Origin: Candidatus Atribacteria bacterium
Lineage (GTDB): Bacteria; Atribacterota; Phoenicimicrobiia; Phoenicimicrobiales; Stramentimicrobiaceae
Reading direction: 5' to 3'
Assembly: GCA_029553585.1 (NCBI GenBank)
Contig: JAKPKS010000283.1
Coordinates: 1 to 32,621 of the forward strand
DNA: 32,621 nucleotides
The translations under genes were made by a program, and so were the position numbers. This document shows, in pieces, positions 9,657 through 18,126 of this stretch (position 1 is the first letter of the stretch; each line of letters begins with the position of its first letter). Under the pieces are notes generated by a model. It did no database searches and was not told where the DNA came from. It saw only the letters and a program-made list of their open reading frames with translations.

Positions 9657-11162
9657 TTAATAATTAATATCTTTTTCCTGATAATTTAGTTCATCTTTTA
9701 ACTCCAGTTCATCATCATAAGTCAATATTGGTCTTTTTACAGCCAATACATCATCAGTACGACTGATGGGTGTACGTTGAGGAGCGGATGTTAAAAGTTC
9801 AGGGCTTTCCTTTGCCTCCTTAGAGATTTTAATCATTATCTTAATAAAATCATCCAGAACTTCTTTGCCTTCTGACTCAGGTGGCTCTATCATAATGGTC
9901 TCTTCGGCATATGGTTCAAAATGCGGAAAATAGATAGTGGGAGGGTGAAAACCATAATCCATCAATCTTTTGGCAATATCCAGGGTTTTAATTCCGTATT
10001 TTTTATATTCCCTGCCAGTTAAGGTGCATTCATGTCCGCAAAACCTGTCATATGATGGCTTATAGTAATCCTTCAATTTTGTTAAAACATAATTGGCATT
10101 GATAATGCTAGCTTTCGAACATTGATAAAGCCCCTCTGCTCCCAGGGAAAGAATCCAGGTAAAAGTTTTTACTAAAACTGAGAAATTACCCCAAAAGCTC
10201 CGAACCATACCTATGCTCTTAGTGCCAACATCCTTAAAGTAGTATTTTTTTGAATTTTCATTGAAACCAACTATAGGAGTGGGAAGATAGGGGATAAGTT
10301 TACTTTTCACACCGATTACACCTGCTCCGGGACCTCCTCCTCCATGAGGGGTGGAAAATGTTTTATGAAGATTCAGATGAACAACATCAAAACCGGCATC
10401 CCCTGGTCGGTTGATCCCTAAAGAAGCATTAAGGTTAGCTCCATCATAGTAGAGCAAACCACCTTTATCATGGATAATTCTCTGGATTGTTTCTATTCCT
10501 TCATCAAATAGACCAACGGTGTTAGGATTGGTTAACATCAATCCCACAGTGTTTTCATCCATTGCTTGAGCTAAAGAATCTAAATCAACTGTTCCCCTTT
10601 CATTTGATTTAATTTCTACTACTTCAAAACCACCCATGGCTGCAGAAGCCGGATTGGTGCCATGAGCAGAATCAGGGATAAGCATCTTATTCCTTTTTTC
10701 ACCAAGTTCAAGGAAATGTTTCCTCATTATTAATATACCGGTTAATTCACCATGTGCGCCAGAGGCAGGTGCCATAGTAAATTGATCCATTCCTGTTATT
10801 TCACAAAGCATTTGGTTTAGCCGGTACATTAATTCCAAACTACCCTGAATCAGTTCCGGGGAGGATAGGGGATGGGCATAAACAAAGTTAGCTAATCCTG
10901 CCATCTTTTCGTTAATCCGTGGGTTATACTTCATAGTACAGGAGCCCAGAGGGTATAAGCCATCATCCACCCCATAGTTAAATTTAGAGAGTCGGGTAAA
11001 ATGTCTGATTACATCAACCTCAGAAACTTCTGTTAGCGATTTTTTCTCCTGTTCCAGCAATTCGGCAGGCAGAAGTTCTTCCAATTTTATATCATTAAAG
11101 AGATCTTTAGGTAGAGACACTCCATCTCTGCCAGGGACACTTTTTTCAAAAATTAATTTCAT
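9657..11162 (-). CDS. gcvPB: Glycine decarboxylase P-protein subunit 2
   Basis: The PLP-carrying half of the split P protein, which decarboxylates glycine and loads aminomethyl onto lipoyl-GcvH. The PLP lysine is K267 in NLHKTFSTPHGGGGPG, and the pocket segment DSAHGTNPASAAMGGF is at about residues 164-179. The N-terminal GLYPLGSCTMKYNP is also diagnostic. It has 501 residues, near the usual length for subunit 2. AAGGAGG precedes the ATG. It starts 11 bases after gcvPA and needs that subunit for activity. Confidence 0.97.
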   Translation of the reverse strand: MKLIFEKSVPGRDGVSLPKDLFNDIKLEELLPAELLEQEKKSLTEVSEVDVIRHFTRLSKFNYGVDDGLYPLGSCTMKYNPRINEKMAGLANFVYAHPLSSPELIQGSLELMYRLNQMLCEITGMDQFTMAPASGAHGELTGILIMRKHFLELGEKRNKMLIPDSAHGTNPASAAMGGFEVVEIKSNERGTVDLDSLAQAMDENTVGLMLTNPNTVGLFDEGIETIQRIIHDKGGLLYYDGANLNASLGINRPGDAGFDVVHLNLHKTFSTPHGGGGPGAGVIGVKSKLIPYLPTPIVGFNENSKKYYFKDVGTKSIGMVRSFWGNFSVLVKTFTWILSLGAEGLYQCSKASIINANYVLTKLKDYYKPSYDRFCGHECTLTGREYKKYGIKTLDIAKRLMDYGFHPPTIYFPHFEPYAEETIMIEPPESEGKEVLDDFIKIMIKISKEAKESPELLTSAPQRTPISRTDDVLAVKRPILTYDDELELKDELNYQEKDINY

Positions 11163-11173
11163 ATTAATCCTCC

Positions 11174-12517
11174 TTATCTGGATAAAATAGCGGTAATTTT
11201 ATCCAACTCCTCCCTGGAAAATATTTCAGTTACCGCGAAAAGCAGACTTTTCTTAAAATCCTCTTTGAGAGTAAATTGTCCAACCTCAAGCGGTGGTATT
11301 AAGTTATTTTCTAATAGACGTTTTTTCAGAATTTCCATGTCACCCTGATAATTAACAAGAAACTCGTTATAGTAAGGGTATTGGAAAGGATTGGTAAATC
11401 TTCCGGATTTTAATAATTGCTTTTCCAGATAATGTGCTTTTTTAAAATTAATCAGCGAATACTGATAAATACCTTCAGTGCCCAAAAGTGAAAGGTAAAT
11501 ATTAGCAGCGGTAACATTCAGGTTATGGTTAGTGCACATATTGGAAGTTGCCTTTTCCCTTCTGATATCCTGTTCACGTGCTCTGAAGGTCATAACAAAA
11601 CACCTTTTGCCGTCTTTATCATTAGTCTCTCCTATTATTCTTCCAGGTATCTGTCTGATATATTCCTTTTTGGTAGCTAAAAAGGCATTATGAGGACCGC
11701 CGAAGTTTAAATCTAATCCAAAAGATTGCGAACTACCTGCCACAATATCTGCACCCATATTTCCGGGAGATTTCAAAATACCCAGAGACAGGGCTTCTGT
11801 AATTACCTGAATGAAGAGAGTTTTTTTCTGATGAGTTAATTTAGATAAGGTCTCGATATCTTCAATTCCTCCAAAAAAGTTAGGACTCTGAACGATAACA
11901 GCAGCGGTATTATCATCCAAAGAATGCTTTAACTGGTCAAGGGCAGTCAAACCATTCTGGAAAGGTAATTCCACAATATTAATACCATGCGGTTCCAGAT
12001 AGGTTTTAACAGTCTCCTGATAATGAGGGTGAAGTAAAGATGACAAGATTATTTTGTCTTTATGGGTTAATCTGAGGGCCATCAAGGCTGCTTCAGCAGT
12101 GGCAGAGGCTCCATCAAAAATAGAAGGAACGACCACTGGCATTTTAGTTAGTCGGGAAATATAGCTCTGGAATTCAAATATAGACTGCAAAGTAGCCTGA
12201 CTTAGCTCAGGCTGATAAGGAGTATAGCAAGTCCAGAATTCTTCTCTTTGCATCAAAGCCTTTTCAGCTTCCGGAATAAAATGACGGTATGCTCCAGCCC
12301 CGATAAGTGGTTTTAGCTTATAAAAATCAGCATTTTTCTGAGCAATGCCCACAATTTCATCTTCTAACTCATATTCAGTAAGGGCTGGAGGGAGTTCTAA
12401 TTTTTTCTTTAATCTAACTTTTTCAGGAATGCTTTCAATCAGTTCTTCAAAAGAAGATACACCTATTTCCTTGAGCATCTCTTTTTGTTGTTCTTCAGTT
12501 GAGGGAATGTATCTCAT
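11174..12517 (-). CDS. gcvPA: Glycine decarboxylase P-protein subunit 1
   Basis: Partner half of the split glycine decarboxylase. It has the same fold as subunit 2 but no PLP lysine. The start MRYIPSTEEQQKEML and the segment PSIFDGASATAEAALMALR are typical of this family. A GTG four codons upstream (12529) lies inside the Shine-Dalgarno AGGAGGTG, so the ATG at 12517 is the likely start and gives 447 residues. gcvH precedes it by 25 bases and gcvPB follows by 11. The two-subunit arrangement is usual in low-GC Gram-positives, archaea and several anaerobic phyla, unlike the single long GcvP of E. coli. Confidence 0.96.
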   Translation of the reverse strand: MRYIPSTEEQQKEMLKEIGVSSFEELIESIPEKVRLKKKLELPPALTEYELEDEIVGIAQKNADFYKLKPLIGAGAYRHFIPEAEKALMQREEFWTCYTPYQPELSQATLQSIFEFQSYISRLTKMPVVVPSIFDGASATAEAALMALRLTHKDKIILSSLLHPHYQETVKTYLEPHGINIVELPFQNGLTALDQLKHSLDDNTAAVIVQSPNFFGGIEDIETLSKLTHQKKTLFIQVITEALSLGILKSPGNMGADIVAGSSQSFGLDLNFGGPHNAFLATKKEYIRQIPGRIIGETNDKDGKRCFVMTFRAREQDIRREKATSNMCTNHNLNVTAANIYLSLLGTEGIYQYSLINFKKAHYLEKQLLKSGRFTNPFQYPYYNEFLVNYQGDMEILKKRLLENNLIPPLEVGQFTLKEDFKKSLLFAVTEIFSREELDKITAILSR

Positions 12518-12542
12518 TTTATGATTCACCTCCTATCAATTT

Positions 12543-12929
12543 TTATAGTTTCCGATATTCACTGTAATCTGAAGCACTCATAAGTTCTTTTGTTTCCTCA
12601 GGGTTGCTCATTTTTATTTTAGCAAACCACCCATTACCATAAGGGTCCTGGTTTATCTGGGAAGGGTCATTAGCAACAATGCCGTTAACCTCGATGACTT
12701 CGCCGCTTATGGGAGTAAATATCTCTGCAACTGCTTTTACTGATTCTACAGTAGTAAGGGTATCTCCCTTGGAAAGATGGGTACCTGTTTTAATTTCTTC
12801 TGCATAGACGATATCTCCCAATTGATCCTGAGCGTAAAAAGTAATACCCACTGTTCCTATTCCATTCTCTACCTTTACCCATTCATCACTCTTACTGTAA
12901 TAAAATCCTTCCATTACTTTATTAGACAT
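12543..12929 (-). CDS. gcvH: Glycine cleavage system H protein
   Basis: Small carrier that shuttles the aminomethyl group from the P protein to the T protein on a lipoyl arm. The lipoylation site is K65 in ESVKAVAE, preceded by GDIVYAE at about residues 38-44. Length is 128 residues from the ATG at 12929. An in-frame TTG at 12944 overlaps the Shine-Dalgarno GGAGG and is rejected as start. It lies 29 bases after fhs and 25 before gcvPA. The L protein (dihydrolipoyl dehydrogenase) and the lipoylation enzymes are not in the window. Confidence 0.97.
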   Translation of the reverse strand: MSNKVMEGFYYSKSDEWVKVENGIGTVGITFYAQDQLGDIVYAEEIKTGTHLSKGDTLTTVESVKAVAEIFTPISGEVIEVNGIVANDPSQINQDPYGNGWFAKIKMSNPEETKELMSASDYSEYRKL

Positions 12930-12958
12930 AGTTCTTACCTCCAAAAATTTATTTTTAT

Positions 12959-14656
12959 TTAAAATAATCCGACCGTATTGCCATTTTTATCAATATCAAC
13001 TTTTGTGGCAGCAGGAATGGAGGGCAATCCAGGCATAGTCATCATAGTGCCTAACAAGGGATACAGAAAACCAGCTCCCACAGAAGCTCTTACGTCTCTA
13101 ATAGGAATTTTATAATTTCTTGGTCTGCCTTTAAGCGCAGGGTCATGAGAGAGAGAAAGGTGGGTCTTGGCCATACAGATTGGGAGAGAGCCAAAACCAA
13201 CAGATTCAAATAATTTTATATTTTTTTCTGCCTGATCCAGATAAGTAACACCATCAGCCCCATATACTTTGGTGGCAATAATCTCAATTTTTTCCTTGAT
13301 GCTGGCCTCTAAGGGATAGAGATAATGAAAATTGGTTTCATGTTGAGTAGCCTCTATAACAGCTTCTGCCAGCTCTAAACAGCCATCTCCACCTTTAGCC
13401 CAGCCTTCATGGGTAACCACGGACGCAGCTCCAGCCTTTAATCCAATCTCTTTAATTAAGGCGATTTCAGCGGGAGTATCGGTTGGGAATCTGTTGATAA
13501 CCACCACCGGCTTAATTCCATGTAATAAAACAATTTCAATATGTTTTTCCAGATTTTCGCAGCCTTTTTTGACGGCAGGTAAATTTTCCTGAGAAAGTTT
13601 TTCCATGTCCAAAGGTTTACCGGCCACCACTTTAATAAGTCCCCCATGCATCTTTAAAGCTCTGATGGTACAGACAATAACAGCACAATCTACTTTTAGA
13701 TTACTGGTCCGACATTTAATATTACACATTTTTTCAAAACCCATATCTGAACCAAATCCAGATTCAGTAACCACATAATCAGCAGATCTGGTTGCAATCA
13801 AATCTGCCAGTACCGAATTATTACCATGAGCGATATTGGCAAATGGTCCACAATGCATAAAACAGGGCCCATGTTCCAATGTCTGAATGAGGTTAGGGTT
13901 AAGTGCATCCTTTAACAAGACGGTCATTGCACCTGCTGCTTTTAAATCTTCTGCGGTAACTGGTTGTCCATCATTGGTATAAGCAACCGTCATTTTACCT
14001 AATCTTTCTCGTAAATCAAAAATATCGGTAGCCAAGGCTAAAATAGCCATTACTTCAGAAGCCACAGTAATATCAAAGCCGGTTTCTCTGGGTATGCCGT
14101 TTTCCTTTCCTCCCAGCCCTACAATGATATTTCGCAAAGCACGATCAGAAATATCCATGACGCGGTTGATACCGATACTATGTATATTGATACCCATTTT
14201 GTTGCCTTTTTGCAAATGGGTATCAAGCATCGCACATAATAAATTATTGGCAGCACCTACAGCATGAATATCTCCGGTAAAATGCAAATTTAAATCTTCC
14301 ATAGGAACCACCTGAGAGTAGCCCCCGCCGGCAGCTCCTCCTTTAATACCAAATACCGGGCCCATAGAAGGTTCTCGTAAGGTATTAATTACTTTCTTTC
14401 CCAATTTGGCCAGTCCCTGGCCGAGACCAATTGAGGTAACTGTTTTACCTTCGCCTAACGGGGTAGGGGTAATGGCAGTGACATCGATATACTTTGCCTG
14501 GGGGCGATCCTTCAATCTGTCTAGAATATCGGCTCTGACTTTAGCTTTGTATCTTCCGTATAGATCAATTTCTTCTTCCTGGATCCCGATTGATTTGGCA
14601 ATTTCAATGATGGGAACCATTTCTGTATTTTGTGCAATTTCCAGGTCTGATAACAT
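12959..14656 (-). CDS. fhs: Formate-tetrahydrofolate ligase
   Basis: ATP-dependent joining of formate to THF to give 10-formyl-THF. The reaction is reversible and can yield ATP when one-carbon units are oxidized to formate. The nucleotide-binding loop TPTPLGEGKT is at about residues 63-72, followed by REPSMGPVFGIKGGAAGGG (about 99-117), another hallmark of the family. Length (565) is close to the usual 555-560. AAGGAGG lies 5 bases before the ATG. It is the first gene after the glycine riboswitch, so its expression should follow glycine level. This grouping with gcvHPAPBT suggests that fhs serves glycine metabolism here. Confidence 0.97.
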   Translation of the reverse strand: MLSDLEIAQNTEMVPIIEIAKSIGIQEEEIDLYGRYKAKVRADILDRLKDRPQAKYIDVTAITPTPLGEGKTVTSIGLGQGLAKLGKKVINTLREPSMGPVFGIKGGAAGGGYSQVVPMEDLNLHFTGDIHAVGAANNLLCAMLDTHLQKGNKMGINIHSIGINRVMDISDRALRNIIVGLGGKENGIPRETGFDITVASEVMAILALATDIFDLRERLGKMTVAYTNDGQPVTAEDLKAAGAMTVLLKDALNPNLIQTLEHGPCFMHCGPFANIAHGNNSVLADLIATRSADYVVTESGFGSDMGFEKMCNIKCRTSNLKVDCAVIVCTIRALKMHGGLIKVVAGKPLDMEKLSQENLPAVKKGCENLEKHIEIVLLHGIKPVVVINRFPTDTPAEIALIKEIGLKAGAASVVTHEGWAKGGDGCLELAEAVIEATQHETNFHYLYPLEASIKEKIEIIATKVYGADGVTYLDQAEKNIKLFESVGFGSLPICMAKTHLSLSHDPALKGRPRNYKIPIRDVRASVGAGFLYPLLGTMMTMPGLPSIPAATKVDIDKNGNTVGLF

Positions 14657-14782
14657 ATTTTCCTCCTTATTTCATATCTATGTTATTTTTGACTATTAAT
14701 TAGATGCGGATGTACAACCCCTATAAGTAATGTCTATTATTTTCATTTCAGATGATTTGCTTACCTAAGAGATTTTACTAAA

Positions 14783-14833
14783 TAAAAAAAGACAGAGTCT
14801 CATATTTTAATTAATTATAAGACTCTGTCTTTT
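14783..14833 (-). terminator. Riboswitch-controlled terminator upstream of fhs
   Basis: On the minus strand, a 14-base perfect stem built on AGACTCTGTC / GACAGAGTCT (arms 14820-14833 and 14787-14800) with a 19-base AU-rich loop is followed by U7. Six bases of its 5' arm (14822-14827) are also the 3' strand of helix P1 of the second glycine aptamer, so the two structures exclude each other. Confidence 0.92.
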
Positions 14834-15042
14834 AACCTGAGAGATTCTATTCTGAATAAAAAGTTGAATATCTGATAATATATCAATATTCAATTTAACA
14901 TTAATCAGAAAATTACTCCGTCGGTGATATAAATATCTTTCCAGAGTACTGTCCAATTTCGGTCCTTTTGCCTGAGAGTTTAGATGTTTTTTCATCTTGC
15001 ACCTTCGGCGGTTTTTCTAAATGAAAAATTCTCTCCCGAAAT
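14822..15042 (-). promoter_or_regulatory. Tandem glycine riboswitch
   Basis: Two consecutive glycine aptamers on the minus strand. Aptamer 1 spans 15042-14956. Its P1 is ATTTCGG pairing perfectly with CCGAAAT, and it holds the conserved GGGAGAGA, GCCGAAGG and CTCAGGCAAAAGGAC elements. Aptamer 2 spans 14947-14822. Its P1 is ACTCTG with CAGAGT, and it holds GGAAAGA, CACCGACGG and CTCTCAGG, with a long extra hairpin of about 60 bases. The linker is 8 bases. Aptamer 2's P1 shares its 3' strand with the downstream terminator, so ligand binding should prevent termination (an ON switch). It controls fhs-gcvH-gcvPA-gcvPB-gcvT and perhaps the symporter gene and ald. Confidence 0.95.
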
Positions 15043-15061
15043 CTTCAGCCAGTATATGTTA

Positions 15062-15091
15062 ATATTAGCATACTGTTTTAGTAAATGTAAA
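15062..15091 (-). promoter_or_regulatory. Predicted promoter of the glycine operon
   Basis: Minus-strand TTTACA (15091-15086) and TAATAT (15067-15062) separated by 18 bases. Transcription would start close to 15055, some 12 bases before aptamer 1, as expected for a riboswitch leader. Confidence 0.65.
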
Positions 15092-15513
15092 GTATTTACA
15101 AGGTATAACTATGGTAGAAATAATTACTAATCATTTTTCAATTATGTATGGTTAACTTGCCAGATTTTGTAACTGCTAAATGAAAAAATATTGCTAAATT
15201 TATTTTATTTAAATATCTGAAAATAACTATCTATGTTATAATTTAAGATGTTTTGAAATTATTAATTTAAAGTATATAATATAAATATTTAAAATACAAG
15301 CCCCGATATTAACCTAAAAGTTTAAAATATATTTATGCATCATAGCTGGTAATAGAAATTAAGTAAAATTAATACTTATAAGGTCTGTTAAACCTAAAAT
15401 AAATATAAAAAGTAAAAATGGTAAGGCTTGAATTATAGGTTTAATAATTTAAATGACACACAATAACGCTTTAAATATCTCTATTCATTGTACTGATGAG
15501 AAAGATTTAGAAA
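15092..15513. other. AT-rich gap before the GMP synthase gene
   Basis: About 420 bases of very AT-rich sequence with stops in all frames. An 8-base inverted repeat TTAAACCT / AGGTTTAA (15388-15395 and 15437-15444) is separated by 41 bases. I see no purine riboswitch core and no PurR-like operator. It presumably contains the plus-strand promoter for the next gene, but no convincing -35/-10 pair can be singled out. Confidence 0.5.
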
Positions 15514-17076
15514 ATGTTAACAGAAAAAAAATATCCTGAAGATTGGATTGCAATTTTAGATTTAGGTTCATCCTACACACAGTTGATAGCCAGAAAGATA
15601 AGAAAATTAAAAGTTTATTCTGAAATACTCCCTTATAATGTAAAATTTGCCAGGTTGAAAAGGAATACTCCTAAAGGTATCATATTAACAGGGGATTTGA
15701 ACAATCGTACTCAAGAACAAACTAATTTGCTTGATCAACAGATATATTTATTAAATATACCTATCCTGGGTATTGGCCAGGGAATGAAGTTGTTAGCACA
15801 AAACAAAGGTGGAAAAGTAGCATACTCTAAAAAAAACGAATTCAGCAATACTGGTATTAATATTTTATCGGAAGGAAAAATTGATTTATTTTTCGGCTTG
15901 CCAGATAGGATAAACACCTGGATGTGTTCTGATTATATTATTAAGCAAATTCCTGCTGACTTAAAAATCACTGCCCTTGATGAGAAAAATAATATTGCTG
16001 CCTTTTACAATGAAGAGTGGAAATTGTACGGTTTACAGTTCCACCCTGAAGTAAGCCAAACCGATTTTGGTAATGATATTCTATTCAATTTTGTTATAAA
16101 AATATGCCGTTGTTCACCAAGATGGACCAATAGTGTTTTTGTTAATGAAGCTATTCAAAATATAAAGATGGAAGTCGGAGAGGGGAAGGTAGTCGCCGGA
16201 ATAAGCGGAGGGATAGACTCCCTGGTAGCTGCCCTACTTACCCATAGAGCTATTGGAGACCAGCTTCATGGCATATTTATAAATACCGGGTTAATGAGAA
16301 AAAAAGAAGAAGAGGAAATCAGAGAGCTTTTCCATAAAAATTTTAAAATTAATTTACACATTTATGATTATGCCGAATCCTTTCTCAATTCTTTAAAGGG
16401 AATTGTTGATCCAGAGCAAAAAAGGAAGATAATCGGTAATCTGTTCATAAAAATTTTTGAAGAGAAAGCCAGGGAAATAGGCAAAGTCACCCATCTTTTA
16501 CAGGGAACACTGTATCCTGATGTAATTGAGAGTATACAGATACCCGGTGCTACCGCTCAGGTTAAATCACATCATAATGTGGGTGGCTTACCTGAGAAAA
16601 TGGGTTTAAGGCTATTAGAACCATTGAAACACCTTTTTAAGGATGAAGTTCGTAAGATTGCCCATATTTTAGGTATACCTGAAAAAATAATCTGGAGACA
16701 GCCTTTCCCGGGTCCAGGCTTGGCTATAAGAATAGCTGGAGAAGTAAATTGTGAAAAATTATTAATACTAAAAGAAGCTGATGATATAATAAGGATAATG
16801 ATACATAGAGCTGGGATGCAAAAAGAATTATGGCAGTATTTTGGAATATTACTTCCAGTAAAATCAGTTGGAATAAAGGATAACCTGAGGACTTATGACT
16901 ACACTCTTGTCCTAAGAATAGTTACTAGTGCGGATGGAATGACGGCCGATTGGGCTAAAATTCCTTATGATCTTTTGGATTTAATTTCCCATACCATTAT
17001 TAACAAGGTTCATGGCATTAACCGTGTGCTTTATGATATTAGCTCCAAACCACCTGCTACTATTGAGTGGGAATGA
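15514..17076 (+). CDS. guaA: GMP synthase with a degenerate glutaminase domain
   Basis: GMP synthase converts XMP to GMP with ATP and ammonia, normally taken from glutamine by an N-terminal class-I amidotransferase domain. The synthetase half looks intact: P-loop SGGIDS (231-236), QGTLYPDVIES, KSHHNVGGLPE, FPGPGLAIRI and the C-terminal KPPATIEWE. The N-terminal half keeps the fold (ILDLGSSYTQLIA, GIILTG) and the His177/Glu179 pair in FHPEV. The nucleophile elbow, normally GICYGM, reads GIGQGM: the cysteine is Gly88 and the next tyrosine is Gln. The oxyanion segment SGG is TGD and the HGD segment is also lost. I infer an enzyme that uses free ammonia, or a paralog whose glutamine-using counterpart is elsewhere. 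There is no strong Shine-Dalgarno. The gene stands alone between the glycine leader and the selenium cluster. Confidence 0.9.
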   Translation: MLTEKKYPEDWIAILDLGSSYTQLIARKIRKLKVYSEILPYNVKFARLKRNTPKGIILTGDLNNRTQEQTNLLDQQIYLLNIPILGIGQGMKLLAQNKGGKVAYSKKNEFSNTGINILSEGKIDLFFGLPDRINTWMCSDYIIKQIPADLKITALDEKNNIAAFYNEEWKLYGLQFHPEVSQTDFGNDILFNFVIKICRCSPRWTNSVFVNEAIQNIKMEVGEGKVVAGISGGIDSLVAALLTHRAIGDQLHGIFINTGLMRKKEEEEIRELFHKNFKINLHIYDYAESFLNSLKGIVDPEQKRKIIGNLFIKIFEEKAREIGKVTHLLQGTLYPDVIESIQIPGATAQVKSHHNVGGLPEKMGLRLLEPLKHLFKDEVRKIAHILGIPEKIIWRQPFPGPGLAIRIAGEVNCEKLLILKEADDIIRIMIHRAGMQKELWQYFGILLPVKSVGIKDNLRTYDYTLVLRIVTSADGMTADWAKIPYDLLDLISHTIINKVHGINRVLYDISSKPPATIEWE

Positions 17077-17174
17077 TAAAAACATAGCCGAAAAATCCTG
17101 TGTTTATGAAGGCTTAGGAGCGAATAATAACGTTATATTTATTGAGTATATATATTAGTATATTAGGTGGTATA

Positions 17175-18077
17175 TCATATATCTATATTATCCCATTTCC
17201 ATGAAGTAACAAATTCTTTGAATTTTTCTTCCAGAGGAGAAAGGCATCTATTATTACAGTAGGCAAAACTAAAATTCCTGTTAAGATTTAAATCTTCAAC
17301 CTTGTATTGGTTTAAATATCCTGAATTGACTTCATTTTTCACCGAGATTTCAGAACTAAAACTAATACCAATATTCAGAGCTACCATTTTTTTTATTGCT
17401 CCCAGGCTATAACTAATTGTCTGTGTTTTAAATATGTTTAAACCAAGCCCTTTTTCTTTCAAAGCATTTTCAATAAGCAATCTTGTTCCAGAACCTTCCT
17501 CCCGAAGCACGATCTCTTCTCCAATTAAATCCTTAACAGTAAGGGGGGTATGAACAAAATTTTTTTCAGAAGATGTTATTAGAACTAATCTATCCTTGTA
17601 AATATCTATATAGTCAATTCCTTCATAAGAATATTTTGCGCCAATAAATCCAAAATTGGTTATCCCTGAAAGGATTTCTTCTATTACTTCTTGTGAATCC
17701 TTGTGCTGAATGTAAAAAAAGACTTGGGGATAAATTGTCTTGAATGCTTTAATAATGTGCGGAAGGAGGTATTGCTCTGGTATGGTGCTGGCACATATTT
17801 CCAATACCCCTTCAACATTGTTTTTGTATTGGCTAATTGCTATCTTGGATTTATCACGAATATTAAGCATCTCTATAGCATATGGCAAAAATTCTAAACC
17901 CTCTTTAGTCAATGAAATATTTCTATTTCTATCAAATAATATCGTCCCCAGTTCGCTTTCTATTTTTTGAATATTACTAGTAACAGCTGGCTGTGAGAGA
18001 AATAATACATCAGCTGCCCTGGAAAAACTTTTTTTCTTAGCCACGGCAACAAAACATTCTAATTGCTTGAATTCCAT
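17175..18077 (-). CDS. LysR-family regulator, probably of selenium metabolism
   Basis: A 300-residue LysR-type transcription factor. The winged HTH is at residues 1-60 (MEFKQLECFVAVAKKKSFSRAA, SQPAVTSNIQKIE), followed by a periplasmic-binding-protein-like effector domain with EEIVLREEGSGTR at about residues 190-202. AAGGAGG lies 8 bases before the ATG. It starts 49 bases after the candidate selenoprotein gene on the same strand and is divergent from yedE. LysR proteins linked to selenium metabolism are a recognized group next to yedE/yedF, so the context supports that role. The effector is unknown. A perfect 8-base dyad in the divergent region is a likely binding site. Confidence 0.88.
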   Translation of the reverse strand: MEFKQLECFVAVAKKKSFSRAADVLFLSQPAVTSNIQKIESELGTILFDRNRNISLTKEGLEFLPYAIEMLNIRDKSKIAISQYKNNVEGVLEICASTIPEQYLLPHIIKAFKTIYPQVFFYIQHKDSQEVIEEILSGITNFGFIGAKYSYEGIDYIDIYKDRLVLITSSEKNFVHTPLTVKDLIGEEIVLREEGSGTRLLIENALKEKGLGLNIFKTQTISYSLGAIKKMVALNIGISFSSEISVKNEVNSGYLNQYKVEDLNLNRNFSFAYCNNRCLSPLEEKFKEFVTSWKWDNIDI

Positions 18078-18126
18078 TTAAGTTGCCTCCTTTTTATAAT
18101 AATTTGTAATCACATTGATAGTCCTG

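Noticed and set aside
15388-15444. TTAAACCT / AGGTTTAA inverted repeat upstream of the GMP synthase gene
   Set aside because: 41 bases apart in very AT-rich DNA, with no match to a known purine regulator site.
17127-17136. Palindrome ATAACGTTAT between guaA and lysR
   Set aside because: Short, AT-rich and at the 3' ends of two convergent genes; no U-run and no regulatory context.
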